NCBI GenBank assembly: GCA_029990175.1
Contig: JARKIP010000017.1
Span: 17,316,001-17,380,000 of the forward strand
DNA: 64,000 nucleotides
Reading direction: 5' to 3'
Source: Petunia secreta
Lineage: Eukaryota > Streptophyta > Magnoliopsida > Solanales > Solanaceae
Shown here in pieces: positions 1 through 11,038 of this stretch. The position numbers were made by a program, and so were the translations under genes. The notes below the pieces were generated by a model. That model saw only the letters and a list, made by a program, of their open reading frames with translations. It did not search any database and was not told the origin of the DNA. Position 1 is the first letter of the stretch, and each line of letters starts with the position of its first letter.

Positions 1-276
1 CTCTCGGCGGTGGCGATTCGATTGACATAGGGCTAAATTCTCCCTCGTCAAAACCCTATCGAAAGTGGATGGGTTATGTTGTGGACAACGAGGGGACTTC
101 AAAAACACCAATTTCCCCAAATTTCGCCGACTAATTTGGCCGAAAAGGCCATCGGCAGTGATGGCGATTGGAATCGCTAAGAGAGGAGAGAGAGAGAGTC
201 GTGGCTGATTATTTTAGAGTTTTGGGGGGTGTAAAGTAATAAAAATTAAAACTTGAATCCTGGCCGTTGGATTAGT
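1..276. repeat. Left part of an interrupted older repeat
   Basis: This stretch has no convincing reading frame. If the 8.0-kb element at 282-8311 and one copy of its target duplication are removed, the sequence continues smoothly into 8317 onward, around the phrase TGGCCGTTGGATTAGTGTCGTGG. The reconstructed stretch resembles the LTR of another gypsy-type element, but I see no terminus, so that identity is an inference. Confidence 0.4.
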
Positions 277-281
277 GTCGT
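277..281. repeat. Target-site duplication, left copy (GTCGT)
   Basis: The five bases GTCGT directly precede the TG that opens the left LTR. The same five bases directly follow the CA that closes the right LTR at 8312-8316. A 5-bp duplication is what LTR-retrotransposon integrase makes, so the pair fixes both ends of the insertion. Confidence 0.9.
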
Positions 282-942
282 TGACACGATCCGGAATCTG
301 GTTAGGCCGTGTGGGCACCCGACATCCTCCCCTAGACTCGTCGTGCAAACTCTTACCAATTAAATTAGGAAAATAAATATAACAATTCATGAATAAGGAC
401 AAGACTTAAAAAAAACACAATCATACTGATACCTCTAAGCTGTACAAAAGAAAATACAGCTGACTACCCAACATACTAGTTTTATGGCTATCCAGACTAG
501 ACATCTAAGAGTACAGAAGAAGACAAATACCTCATGAAGGGAGCAAAATGCAACTGAAATAATAAACATAAAACTGGTGGCCATCCGGAATAAAAGTTGG
601 CTCACCCTGACAGCTGAAGTCGTCTTCGCTCCTTCACAACGTGGCGAACTAAATCTTGAGCGAACCTGCCGAAACGAAATAGATAAACAATAACAAACAA
701 CAATCAAGGGTGAGTCAAAAGGATTCAATAAGTGGGGCAGACTAGCTACCTCAAAGGATAGGATAGCTAGCCAGGGAGAAAAGAAATAGATAATCAAAAT
801 TCTTATTATTTACATTATATAATAGTAGAGCCAGATAATAACTAGAAACACGTATGGAATGACAAACTAATCAAAAACCAGGAACGTAAGATAGCCAAAA
901 CATATAGGTATCCCGAACACATCCACAATCAGAAATACATCC

Positions 943-1115
943 TATTGTGGCATGCAAGCCGATCCATATATTTATCCTGTTGCGATGTGCAACCCGATCC
1001 ATATATTGATACCGTTGCGACGCGGCGTGCAACCCGATCCATATATTTATACCGTTGCAGCATGCAACCCGATCCATATATTTATACCGTTGCGGAGTGC
1101 AACCCGATCCCCGCA
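943..1115. repeat. 35-bp minisatellite, copy in the 3' LTR
   Basis: About four and a half head-to-tail units of roughly 35 bp are present, each containing TGCAACCCGATCCATATATT followed by ATACCGTTGCGG. One unit has a short insertion. The array is matched at 6538-6746 in the partner LTR. Confidence 0.9.
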
Positions 1116-1339
1116 ACCAAGAATACGAGCCAGAAATATATAGGCAAACTGAGATATGTCCACGATATAGTATACATACCGCATGCATAAAACACAACAC
1201 AATACATACAATAGTCAGTATGTTGTGCAATGAGATAGGATGAATGCTAATCGATGCAATGCAGTCACATATGAATGAGATGTGATGAATGCGGTACGAT
1301 GCAATACAGTCACATATGTCTGATACCTATCTACGGTGC

Positions 1340-1814
1340 GGGACTCTCATCGTCTACCAGGAGATATATGCAATAATGATCCCTCACCGGCTCGGGACTC
1401 TCATCGATTACCGGGAAGTATTTACAATGATGACCCTTCACCGGCTCGGCACTCTCATCGATTACCGGGAAGTATATGCACTAATGCCCTTCACCGGCTC
1501 GGGACTCTCATCGATTACCAGGAAGTATATGCAATGATGACCCTTCATCAGCTCGGGACTCTCATCGGTTACCGGGAAGTATATGCAATGATGACCCTTC
1601 ACCGGCTCGGGACTCTCATCGGTTACCGGGAAGCATATGCAATGATGACCCTTCACCGGCGCGGAACTCTCATCGCCAACCGGGAAGTATATGCAATAAT
1701 GACCCTTCAGCGGCGCGGTCTCATCACCAACCGGGAAGTATATGCAATAATGACCATTCACCGGTGCGGGACTCTCATCGCCAACCGAGAAGTATATGCA
1801 ATGCTCAAAACTAG
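1340..1814. repeat. 54-bp minisatellite, nine units, in the 3' LTR
   Basis: Nine head-to-tail units each begin GGGACTCTCATCG, continue with an ACCGGGAAGTATATGCAAT segment, and end near CCCTTCACCGGCTC. Most are 54 bp; units 3 and 8 are slightly shorter. Because 54 is a multiple of three, the array keeps long reading frames open on both strands. These are by-products of the period and not genes. The partner LTR has seven units at 6973-7342. Confidence 0.92.
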
Positions 1815-2810
1815 AGTGCAATGCTCATATGCTCAATGCAAAACAAACAACAGGGCATAACATATAATATACAATGTAAATTCAAAGCTAAGGCATAATG
1901 AGTATGCCTATCGGCAGCTACACACGTAAGACTCCTGTTTTATTGAATTGTTTCATTTTTAGTTTTTTCTTTCTTTTTTGGAAAGGGTATCAAAGAAATG
2001 GATACAAACACTTATCTTTGGTACAAAGTTAGTACAACCACTCAATAACCGCTTTGTCCTTTGATTTTATTGCCAAACGATCCCACTCTGAATGTTTTGG
2101 GGTGAAAATTCTATCTTTTCTCCGGCTCTTTTCTCATTTTCTTGCATTTTCCCTTTAGATTTTTTGCTGCCTCGTTCTGTTCTCACGTTTCTGTTGCATT
2201 TGCTTGCTTTGCTTCAAAATGAAACTTAAGGGATTTATAATCCCTCACAACCGCCTAACTTTTTCATTCTATCTTTCTTTTGTCTTTTCCTTTTCATTTT
2301 ATTTTATTTTCTTTTATTTTATTTTCTTTATGTTACAAAAATTAAAACGGTACCCTACGATATTCAAAATAATTTCAACTTTTGCATATAAGTTATACAA
2401 AATATATGTAGTATACTCGCTAAGGCGGATCTCAAATCCGGTTCTCGAAACTCAAGATGCGAATTCCAATGGAAAAAAGTCAAATTATTTAACTTTCGAT
2501 ATTTTAGCAGAAACTAGCCGAACAACTTCGAAATTCGCTTTCGAAAAATCAAAAAAGACACATATAATCATATGAACCTAACTGCACTTTCGGATTTCGA
2601 ATCGGAGCTGGTTCGCCAAAACCAAGCTCGAAAATCTCTTTTTAATATTTATCGATAATAAAAATTGAAACCTTCTTCCGATGCCTACCAAACGAGGCCT
2701 GATTTAGCTCAAATTTTATAAATAAGCCTCAATGGAACTTATGAATATTTTAAAATTATTGGCACGCCAATCGGAGTCCTACTTCCGAAACGACTAACCG
2801 AGGTCGTTCA

Positions 2811-2823
2811 TTCTCCTCCACTT
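2811..2823 (-). other. Polypurine tract of the 282-8311 element
   Basis: On the minus strand AAGTGGAGGAGAA lies immediately before the TG of the 3' LTR. This is the position and composition expected for the primer of plus-strand DNA synthesis. The chromovirus at 37.4-42.7 kb has the same tract next to its LTR. Confidence 0.85.
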
Positions 2824-4490
2824 AAACTCTCGTTCGTCCTCGAACGAGCCTAAGTCTAATGAAAAATTCGCACAGATAATAAAAGAACTTACACGACCTT
2901 CATATGCTACTCCACAGACATTATCTCATGATTACAGAATCAGAATTATAACACACACACCGAACTCTTGGAAATAAACATATCTTGATAATATCATAAC
3001 GACATTGCTCAGTTTATTCTGACTAAGCCGATCCTTATTCGATCACGAGAGGAGAGCTCTACATTTCCGAAATAAAGATACACGGAACTCTGGATGGATT
3101 AACATGATTCTGCCGGTGAATCACCTCGTCGATATACTTTTCGATATAGAACAAGTCGATGAAACAAAGAATCAGCTTACGCTTCAGAAACGCCTTAGAG
3201 ATTTAATATTATGATTCACTATTAATTGGAGGAAGACTCCAACACTTAGAGCATAAACTCATAAAACTAATTTGAATAGAAATAGTCATCCTCGCACAAC
3301 CTGCTGGATTAAGGAAGACTTAGCAAAATAGAGAACGCGGCTCAGCCTGAGCCACCAAATTACTCTCTCGAGTTTCCAAACAGCTGCAACTCTCGATTTC
3401 ACAACTCCATACATTCTCTATAAGCACCACCGCCTAATGGATCAAATCAAAGGTCAAATGATGCTTCTCATTATCCTTAGTAGCCTCGAAAAACAACAAT
3501 GTGCTTACCCGGCTACCTAGACACGCACTCTGACTCAACATAGGGAACATCACGAGTGGCTACTAACCGCCCAAGCTCAACTAGTATCAGAATAAGAAGA
3601 TATGGCAATAAACTGAGGATAGAAATAATTAGATCTTTAGGAAGCTCACCTCCTTATTTATTTGGCTACCAGAGCTAGACTACTTACGAGTCAGGCTAAT
3701 CGAAGAATTACAATTGAAGAAATAGATATTAAATGAGCTTTATGGAACAAAATGTATGTCAATTTAACCTTCCTATAAAAAAGATTTGACAATTTACAGA
3801 AAACCCTTTTATAACCGAGACGAGCTCATAGAATAAAATGACTCTACTAGCACCTCGAACCATGAGGAGATACGTAGATCGAGTATTACTAACTAATCAG
3901 TTTACACTAGAAGAAACAATGACACTTTCTGACGGCGACGAATAAGAATCCTATCATCCTACCGATACTGAGTTCCAAAGAGAGATAGACTAACTTGACA
4001 TTATAAAAGAATAAGGCACAACAAGATGCAAAGCAAACAATACCGATACCTGCTCACAAATCTCTTACATTTAAACCAGATAAACTAGTAGGGTCATCAC
4101 AAATGCCAAGAATAAATCATATCAGAAGCTCGCCCCTCTACCGCAACTGATTCTTAATAGAAATAATATCCAAGGAAACCACGGAAACATCATATGACAA
4201 ACCATTTCCAGATCGATCGGAAGAATCAGATCTTACTCACATATAAGGGAAGAAGAAATAAGTGGGTCTACTACATCGGATGCCTCAGCATCCTGCTAGA
4301 CTGGCTATTCATAGAACTGCCTCTGCAGCTAAGCTGAGCCACTACCCTTATAATCACCTTCTGAAGAACCACTGCCACTACCCTCTCAACCTCTACTGGA
4401 TGGTGGTATTTCTCTGGATGATTAAAATCTGAATGAAATCCCCTGTGACTGTGCAGATGCCTGATGACGAGAGAAAAGACGACTGCCTAC
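2824..4490 (-). other. Internal region without recognisable coding sequence
   Basis: This is about 1.7 kb between the gag remnant and the polypurine tract. Every frame is closed by frequent stops. I could not find the reverse transcriptase FIDD or YFDD box, an integrase zinc-binding HHCC motif, or a chromodomain. Reverse complementing the part next to the polypurine tract shows the phrase GCTCGTTCGAGGACGAACGA, which also occurs in diverged form before the LTR at 41.3 kb. Confidence 0.55.
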
Positions 4491-4499
4491 TTGTCGGAG

Positions 4500-5060
4500 T
4501 AAGGGGAAACTCCTCAAAGGATAGCCAGACTCACGACAATGATACCACCTTTTCGCTGAAAAATTGGAGCTGGAAAGACTGTTGATAGCTGTAAAGAAAA
4601 GACTGAATCTGATCTTGACGAGCTACTGGCACACTCTAAGAATTACGTGACACAAGCTGAGATAACCTGGAAGGTGACCTCCCAAAAAAATCAGAACTCT
4701 TACCTCCAAATGAGGTACCATGGTTACCCACTAGGGCCACAGGATTTCTTGCACTCCCGCTCTAACTTGTCCCCTCTAACTTATGGTATGCCTAATACCT
4801 TTGAGCAATATAAACAATGACATCAAATGAAGTCGCAACCTTAATTTTTCGAGCCAACTGGGATCTAGAGGAAGGAGAAAGGTCATCAATAAATCTTTAA
4901 AACTCTCGAAAGGCTCATGGACTAGTTCTAATGCATATTCAACCATTCTATAGAATTCAATCTCATATTCTGAAACACCAACAGGCTAACCGACAGGCTA
5001 CTCTGTCCAATCCACTCAAACTGGCAACACTTTTTATCTCGCTCGCTGCTCGAAAGGAAC
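4500..5060 (-). pseudogene. Degenerate Ty3/gypsy gag remnant
   Basis: Two pieces of a gypsy capsid gene are readable on the minus strand. Near 4900-4980 the frame gives SEYEIEFYRMVEYALEL, which matches the capsid helix region of plant gypsy gag. Near 4504-4555 the frame gives YHCRESGYPLRSFP, a zinc knuckle whose first cysteine, histidine and last cysteine are replaced. Between and around these pieces the frame is broken. Gag would package the RNA in virus-like particles, but this copy cannot do so. Its position just inside the 5' LTR and primer site fits. Family-level assignment is reasonably sure; exact ends are not. Confidence 0.6.
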
Positions 5061-5867
5061 TTTTCCAAATATCTAGAAGAAAAATCGAACCAAGTAAGCT
5101 AATAAGAGAGCGGCCCATCAATTCAAGTCTGGACCTTGAAACAAGAAAGAAGAATAATCAATATCGTACCGCTCGATATAATCAAGAACCTGAAGGATAC
5201 GCTGACATTGTTTTATTTTGAAAAAAACTTACACATGGATTATCTTATGCATTGTCTGAGAATATCGGAAGGTTTAACCGCGTAAAATAATGCAACCACT
5301 TTGGGCACTCAAACTGAACTGTTACCTCGGCTGGCTAACCAGCCCGAACAATTAGAGGTACAACACATGCTACCTCCGGAACATAATTTATTGCATCAAT
5401 ATTAAGAACTAGAAATAGGAGCTTCCTGAGACCGAACGTCTGCATCTGCGGCATCCTGATAAGTTCCCTAGCGAATAATAGGTTCTTAGAGTATCTGCAT
5501 CGCCACGATTCTCGAAAAAGCATTGTAAAGAGCTAAGGGAACCACAAGGCCCATCGCGAGCTCGTACGGCTGGGACCTCCGTAACTAGATCGTCAGCACG
5601 ATCAAAACTCTCGGGGCTTCATCAGTGCTAGCCCCAAGCTGGGTCTTGAACTCATACTATTTGCTGATTTATCGCACGAGCATTCATAATTACCCTGAAG
5701 GAATTAACGAAAACACTTCGGCATCCTAGACCAACGCACGATAAGGAAAGAAGGAAGTGAAACTTTCTAAATGCCATCATAGCCTCTCCTAGATAAGTAC
5801 GGACGTCTACGTACCCATCAGCGAGACTCAACTAGACACTGTCTTAGTCTGGATAAACTGTAAACCT
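5061..5867 (-). other. Leader region between primer site and gag remnant
   Basis: About 0.8 kb lies between the primer-binding site and the readable gag. It has no convincing long frame on either strand. Its position matches an untranslated leader plus a decayed gag start. Nothing else is recognised here. Confidence 0.4.
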
Positions 5868-5880
5868 GGCTCTGATACCA
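5868..5880 (-). other. Primer-binding site (initiator Met tRNA type)
   Basis: The minus strand reads TGGTATCAGAGCC two bases inside the 5' LTR. This is the standard plant initiator-methionine-tRNA complementary site that primes minus-strand DNA synthesis. It fixes the element's orientation as minus. Confidence 0.92.
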
Positions 5881-6537
5881 ACTGACACGACCCGAAATCT
5901 GATTAGGCCGTGCGGGCAGCCGACATCCTCCCCTAGACCTATCGGGCGAACCCTTACCAATTAAATTAGGAAAATAAATATAACAATTTATGAGTAAGGA
6001 CAAGACTTTTAAAAAATACAAACATACTGATACCTCTAAGCTGTACAAAAGAAATTACAGCTGACTACCCAACATAGGTTTAGGGCTATCCAGACTAGAC
6101 ATCTAAGAGTACAGAAGAAGACAAATACCACATGAAGGGAGCAAAATGCAACTGAAATAATAAACATAAAACTGATGGCCATCCGGAATAAAATTTGGCT
6201 CACCCTGACAGCTGAAGTCATCTTCGCTCCTTCAAAACGTGGTGAACTCATTCTGGAGCAAACCTGTCGAAACGAAATAGATAGACGAAAAAAACAATAA
6301 AGAAGGGTGAGTCAAAAGGACTCAATAAGTGGGGCAGACTAGCCACCTGAAAGGATACGATAGATAGCCAGGGAGAAAAGAAAGAGATAAACCAAATTCC
6401 TCTTATTTAAATTATAAAAAGGCAGAGCCAGATAATAACAAGAAACACGTATGGAATGACAAACTCATTATCAACCAGGAACGTAAGATAGCCGAAACAT
6501 ATAGGTATCCCGAACACATCGACAATCAGAAATACAT

Positions 6538-6746
6538 CCTGTTGCGGCGTGCAACCCAATCCATATATTCATCTTGTTACGGCGTGCAACCCGATCCATA
6601 TATTGATACAATTGCGACGTGCAGACGTGCAACCCGATCCATATATTTATACCGTTGCGGCGTGCAACACTATCCATATATTTATACCCTTGCGGCGTGC
6701 AACCCGATCCATATATTTATACCGTTGCGGTGTGCAACCCGATCCC
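6538..6746. repeat. 35-bp minisatellite, copy in the 5' LTR
   Basis: About five and a half units of the same 35-bp motif as at 943-1115. One unit has a short extra GACGTGCA segment. Copy number differs from the partner LTR, which shows change since insertion. Confidence 0.88.
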
Positions 6747-6972
6747 CGCAACCAAGAATACGAGCCAGAAATATAGAGGCAAACTGAGATATGTCCACGA
6801 TATAGTATACATACCGATACATAAAACACAACACAATACACATAATAGTCAGTATGTGGTGCAATGAGATAGATGAATGCTAATCGATGCAATGCAGTCA
6901 CATATGAATGAGATGTGATGAATGCGGTATGATGCAATACAGTCACATATGTCTGATACCTATATCCGGCGC

Positions 6973-7342
6973 AGGACTCTCATCGTCTACCAGGAGATAT
7001 ATGCAATAATGATCCTTTACCGGCTCGGAACTCTCATCGATTACAGGAAAGTATATGCAATGATAACCCTTCACCGGCTCGGGACTCTCATTGATTACCG
7101 AGAATTTTATGCAATAATGCCCTTCACTAGTTCGGGACTCTCATCGTTTATCGGAAAGCATATGCAATGATGACCCTTCACCGGCTCGGGACTCTCATCG
7201 ATTACCGGGAAGTATATGCAATAATGACCCTTCACCGGGGCGGGACTCTCATTGCCAACCGGGAAGTATATGCAATAATGACCCTTCACCAGTGCGGGAC
7301 TCTCATCACCAACCGGGAAGTATATGCAATGCTGAAAACCAG
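6973..7342. repeat. 54-bp minisatellite, seven units, in the 5' LTR
   Basis: Seven units of the GGGACTCTCATCG motif are present, against nine in the partner LTR. The first and last unit variants correspond between the arrays, so the difference looks like internal loss or gain. Confidence 0.9.
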
Positions 7343-8311
7343 AGTGCAATGCTCATATGCTCAGTGCAATACCAACAACAGGGCATAATATATAATATAC
7401 AATGTAAATTCAAAGCTAAGGCGTAATGAGTACACCTATCAGTAGCTACACACATAAGGAACACATGGCAGAATATCCACAAGGCCAAGGGCTTCCAAAG
7501 AAATGGATACAAACACTTACCTTTTTACAAAGTTAGCACAACCACTCAATAACCGCTTTGTCCTTTGGTTTCATTGCCAAAAGATCCCACTCTGAATGTT
7601 TCGGGGTGAAAATTCTATCTTTTCTCTGGCTCTTTTCGCATTTTCTGGCATTTTCCCTTTACATTTTTCGCTGCCTTGTTCTGTTCTCACGTTTCTGTTG
7701 CATTTGCTTCTTTGCTTCAAAATGAAGCTTAAGGGATTTATAATCCCTCACAACCGCCTAACTTTTCCCTTCTATCTTTCTTTTGTCTTTTCCTTTTCAT
7801 TTTATTTTATTTTTTTTATTTTATTTTCTTTTCGTGACAAAAATTAAAACGGTACCCTACGATATTCAAAATAATTTCAACTTTTGCATGCAAGTTATAC
7901 AAAATATATGTAGTACACTCGCTAAGGAGGATTTCAAATCGAGTTCTCGAAACTCAAGATGCGAATTTAAATGGAAAAAAGTCAAATTATTTAACTTTCG
8001 GTATTTTAGCGGAAACTAGCCGAACAGCCTCGAAATTTGCTTTCGAAAGATCACAAAAGTCACATATAATCATATGAACCTAACGGCGCTTTCGGATTTT
8101 AAATTAGAGCTCGTTCGCCAAACCGAGCTCAAAAATCTCTTTTTAATATTTTCGATCATAAAAACTGAAACCTTCTTCCGATGCCTACCAAACGAGGTCT
8201 GATTTAGCTCAAATTTAAAGATAAGTCTCAATGGACCTTACGGATTTTTTAACATTATCGGCACGCCAATCGAAATTTTAACTTCCGAAACGACTAACCG
8301 AGGTCGTTTCA

Positions 8312-8316
8312 GTCGT
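8312..8316. repeat. Target-site duplication, right copy (GTCGT)
   Basis: This is identical to 277-281 and directly follows the terminal CA of the right LTR. Confidence 0.9.
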
Positions 8317-8766
8317 GGATGGCCAGGATTAAGCCACGTAGGAAGGTGATGTGTAAAAAATGGCTGATGTGTGTATGTGACGTGTAATATATGTATATAT
8401 ATGTATTTACGTATATATATATATATATATATATTGTATATTTGGTGTATAAATAGGTATAAAACTAGCATAAAATGGACTTAAAAATATAGAAAAATTA
8501 GGGAATTAATTTTAAAATGTTAGGAAGGCTAAAATGCATAAAACTTGAAATTTTGAGGCTTAAAATAATTTTGGATAATTTTGTCAAAATAGTAATTGAA
8601 ACATTTGTAAAAACAGCTACGATTTGAGACGACACTTTTGAAAATGGCCTCAATTACGAGAAGGTAATTTGAAATGAATGGACAAGGCAAGAGTGAATAT
8701 ATGATTGCGTGCAAAATTCAAGGACTGTTGATTTTGAAAATCGGAGGGACAAAATTGGGTGTCAAC
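8317..8766. repeat. Right part of the interrupted older repeat
   Basis: This continues the sequence broken at 281. It includes an AT microsatellite at about 8412-8436 and a TGTATAAATAGG sequence near 8448 that could be a TATA box. It ends with GGACAAAATTGGGTGTCAACA, which resembles a gypsy LTR end. No open frame looks real. Confidence 0.4.
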
Positions 8767-8789
8767 ATCAGCTTTCTCATCATTTTCAT

Positions 8790-9705
8790 AATCATGATCA
8801 GTTATTCTCCTAGCTATGTTGACTCCATGTTCCCCCTGAGTCAGTTCACCATTATTTTCTTATATTTCTTCCTTTTCTTCTTGAGTTTTTGTGACTTCAG
8901 CAGGTTCTTCTCGAGCAAGACCTATGGCCTAGTCCTCAACATTAGCGACAACCATGTCAGATTCGTCAAACACAACGTGCATGCTTTCCTTAACACTTTG
9001 TTTTTTCTTGTTGAACACTTTATAAGCTTTGCTTTGAGTGGAAAATCCCAGAAATGTAGCTTCATCACTTCTGACATCAAATTTACCCAGAGGTTCCTTT
9101 CAATTCTTGTGAACAAAACACTTGCATCGAAAAGGTCTTAGATGTGCAATATTTGGTTTTCTACCTGTGAGTAACTCATATGAGGTCGTCAATAATAGTT
9201 CTAATTGAGCACATGTTCAAAAGTAGCAAGATGTGTTGACTTCTTCAGCCCAGAAACTCTTTACTAATCAGCTTGATAATAATATAGTTCTTGCCATGTC
9301 CTCCAGAGATCTGTTTTTTCACTCAACTACCCTATTTTTTGTGGGGTTCTTAGTGCTAAGAAGTTGTGATCAATGATGTGCTTAAGGCAATATTCAGTGA
9401 ATTTTGCATTCTCAAACTTCGTGTCATGATCAGATCTAATGCTTACTAGTTTTAAGCTCAGTCTTTTCTGCACAATACCAGCCCAATCTTTGATGTAGTC
9501 AAATACCTCATCCTTTGAAGTAAGGAACAGAGTCCATTATGTACCTTGAAGAATCATCAACTATCACAAACACGAACCTCTTTCCTCTTCTTCTTATGAG
9601 TCTCATTGGGCAGCAAAGATCCATATGTACCAACTTAGTGGTTTTGAAGTGCTTACCACTTTCTTTGACTTGAAAAATGATCTGACATGTTTCTCTCTGA
9701 CACAA
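8790..9705 (-). pseudogene. Copia integrase core and C-terminal part (broken)
   Basis: The frame near 9508-9705 gives HFKTTKLVHMDLCCP followed by KRFVFVIVDDSSRY, the start of the integrase catalytic core, with the first two aspartates present. Further down the strand SIRSDHDTKFENAKF and HNFLALRTPQKIG follow in another frame. The region of the final glutamate has a stop just before it. From 9116 to 8922 the linker after the core (SEVMKLHFWDF) is readable. The acidic tail goes on to about 8790. Integrase would cut and join DNA in the nucleus; several stops and frameshifts prevent that here. Confidence 0.75.
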
Positions 9706-9779
9706 GCATTACACATTTTTATCTCCTCGAACTTCGTGATAGGCAGTCCATGAACCAGTTCCTTCGAGGCCATCTTGTT

Positions 9780-10046
9780 CAGCTGTGATAACCTTAGATG
9801 TCCAAATATCTTGTGCTATAGTTTTGAATCACTTTCCTAAACGTTCAAACAAGTCAAATTGTTTTCTAGAAGAGAACCTAGTGACGCTTTATACAGATTG
9901 TTCACCCTTTTCCCTTCCATGATCATCTTCCAACTCTGTAGGTTCTTCACAATGCAGCATACAGATGAGAAGTTAACTTCATTTCCTCTGTCATATATTT
10001 GGGAAATAACCAGCAAATTTTGTCTCAGTCCATCAAGACAATACAC
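9780..10046 (-). pseudogene. Copia pre-integrase zinc domain remnant
   Basis: The minus frame gives YCLDGLRQNLLVISQIYDRG and MEGKRVNNLYKASLG, the conserved pre-integrase segment of copia polyproteins that lies between protease and integrase. It is interrupted near 9837, and the His/Cys ligands of the following zinc domain are only partly readable. Confidence 0.75.
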
Positions 10047-10074
10047 ATTCTCAATTGCTTCATTCAGTGATCTC

Positions 10075-10230
10075 CCAACTTTTCCTTACCAGCTATGTGA
10101 CCACTCTTACCACCACCAAAAGCCACATTCCCTCCTTCAAATAATGCGAGTGAGAGAAAGTTCCTTTTATCTCCAGTCATGTACCTTGAACAACCGTTAT
10201 CAAGAATTCAGCTTTGGTTGTTCACTCCCA
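10075..10230 (-). pseudogene. Copia aspartic protease remnant
   Basis: The minus strand reads ILDNGCSRYMTGDKRNF and then GGGKSGHIAG, the start of the copia protease. The catalytic triad, normally Asp-Ser-Gly, reads Asp-Asn-Gly here, and a stop lies just upstream. The enzyme would release the mature proteins from the polyprotein. Both the changed triad and the stop argue that it is dead. Confidence 0.7.
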
Positions 10231-11038
10231 CTCCAGCCTGCAAAATAGATCAGGGGTTAGTTTTAGGAACCCAGACAAGCTTGGGTCCCTTCTTATGTGA
10301 AAAAGGATGAATTCAATCTTTCCTAGCCCAACTAGGTAGATGTAGCCTTTTATTCTTTATTTTAGCCCTTTTAAATATCATGTAATTTTCTATGTAATAA
10401 CCAGTGTTTCCGCAAAAGGTGCACAACATATTATCAAAGAGTCCTACATATTTGCTTTTAGGATTGTAAGGTGGCAGAGGTTTCCTAAAGCCTAAGCCCT
10501 TCTTGCTTTGGTTCTAGTTTTCAAGAACCCAATTAATAGCTTCTGAGGACTTATTCCAGTTGGTAAGCCTTGTGAGTTCATAACCAGTCTTTTCAAGCTT
10601 TTCTTGCAGATTTCTATTCTTTTTAGTTTCCTGATAAATAATTTCATTCGTTCGTTTTAGCTTATTCTAAAGAAAAGTTTGAACATAACCGATTATTTGC
10701 TTCCCACTGACCTCTTTCATCTTACCAATATACAACTCTAGATATGAGACTTTATTTTTAGTGGAAAGAACCTAACCATTATATGAGGCATTGGTTTCCT
10801 CAAGTTCAGCATTGGTTTCTTCCAAGTTCTTACACAACTACAGACAGTTGGTCTTTCTTAATCTTCAATTTCTTGTATCCCTCAAGTAGAGTGGCAGTTA
10901 TTAATTTAAGGCTTTCATGTGAGTATGTATGGAGCTTTTCTTTGAGATCATAAAGAGTTACCTCAGCTGCATGAGCAGATTCCTCATCATTAGTTGTCAT
11001 GAAAGCTGATTCTTCTTTTTGGGATCTTCCTTGTACAG

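Larger units (their letters stand above)
282..2810 (-). repeat. 3' LTR (2529 bp) of the 282-8311 element
   Basis: Read on the minus strand it begins TGAACGACC and ends GGATCGTGTCA. It aligns along its length with 5883-8311. It contains a 35-bp minisatellite (943-1115) and a 54-bp minisatellite (1340-1814). It is about 100 bp longer than the other LTR, roughly what two additional 54-bp units would give. Point differences between the LTRs are visible throughout, so the insertion is not recent. Confidence 0.9.
282..8311 (-). mobile_element. Complete non-autonomous Tekay/Del-related LTR retrotransposon
   Basis: The element is bounded by TG and CA and flanked by GTCGT on both sides. Its two LTRs (2529 and 2429 bp) enclose only about 3.1 kb. 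Read on the minus strand the order is 5' LTR, primer-binding site, gag remnant, polypurine tract, 3' LTR. No protease, reverse transcriptase or integrase motif was found in the internal region, so mobility must have depended on enzymes from a relative. The start of the LTR (minus strand) is recognisably similar to the LTR of the coding chromovirus that begins at 41307, which makes that family the likely helper. Both LTRs carry the same two minisatellites. Confidence 0.9.
5883..8311 (-). repeat. 5' LTR (2429 bp) of the 282-8311 element
   Basis: It begins TG and ends CA on either reading and matches the 282-2810 LTR throughout. It holds the 35-bp array at 6538-6746 and seven units of the 54-bp array at 6973-7342. 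The promoter that drives the element should lie in it, but I could not single out one TATA box with confidence. Confidence 0.9.

Noticed and set aside
871..1243. Frames with repeated ..DPYIYTV.. peptides
   Set aside because: They are readings of the 35-bp minisatellite in several frames and both strands, without gene context.
1289..1860. Long overlapping frames on both strands (up to 174 codons)
   Set aside because: They are produced by the 54-bp minisatellite, whose period is a multiple of three. The encoded peptides are repeats of the array, and the same happens at 6922-7388.
8674..9141. Plus-strand frame of 155 codons
   Set aside because: It is antisense to the copia integrase tail, whose protein is recognisable on the minus strand.
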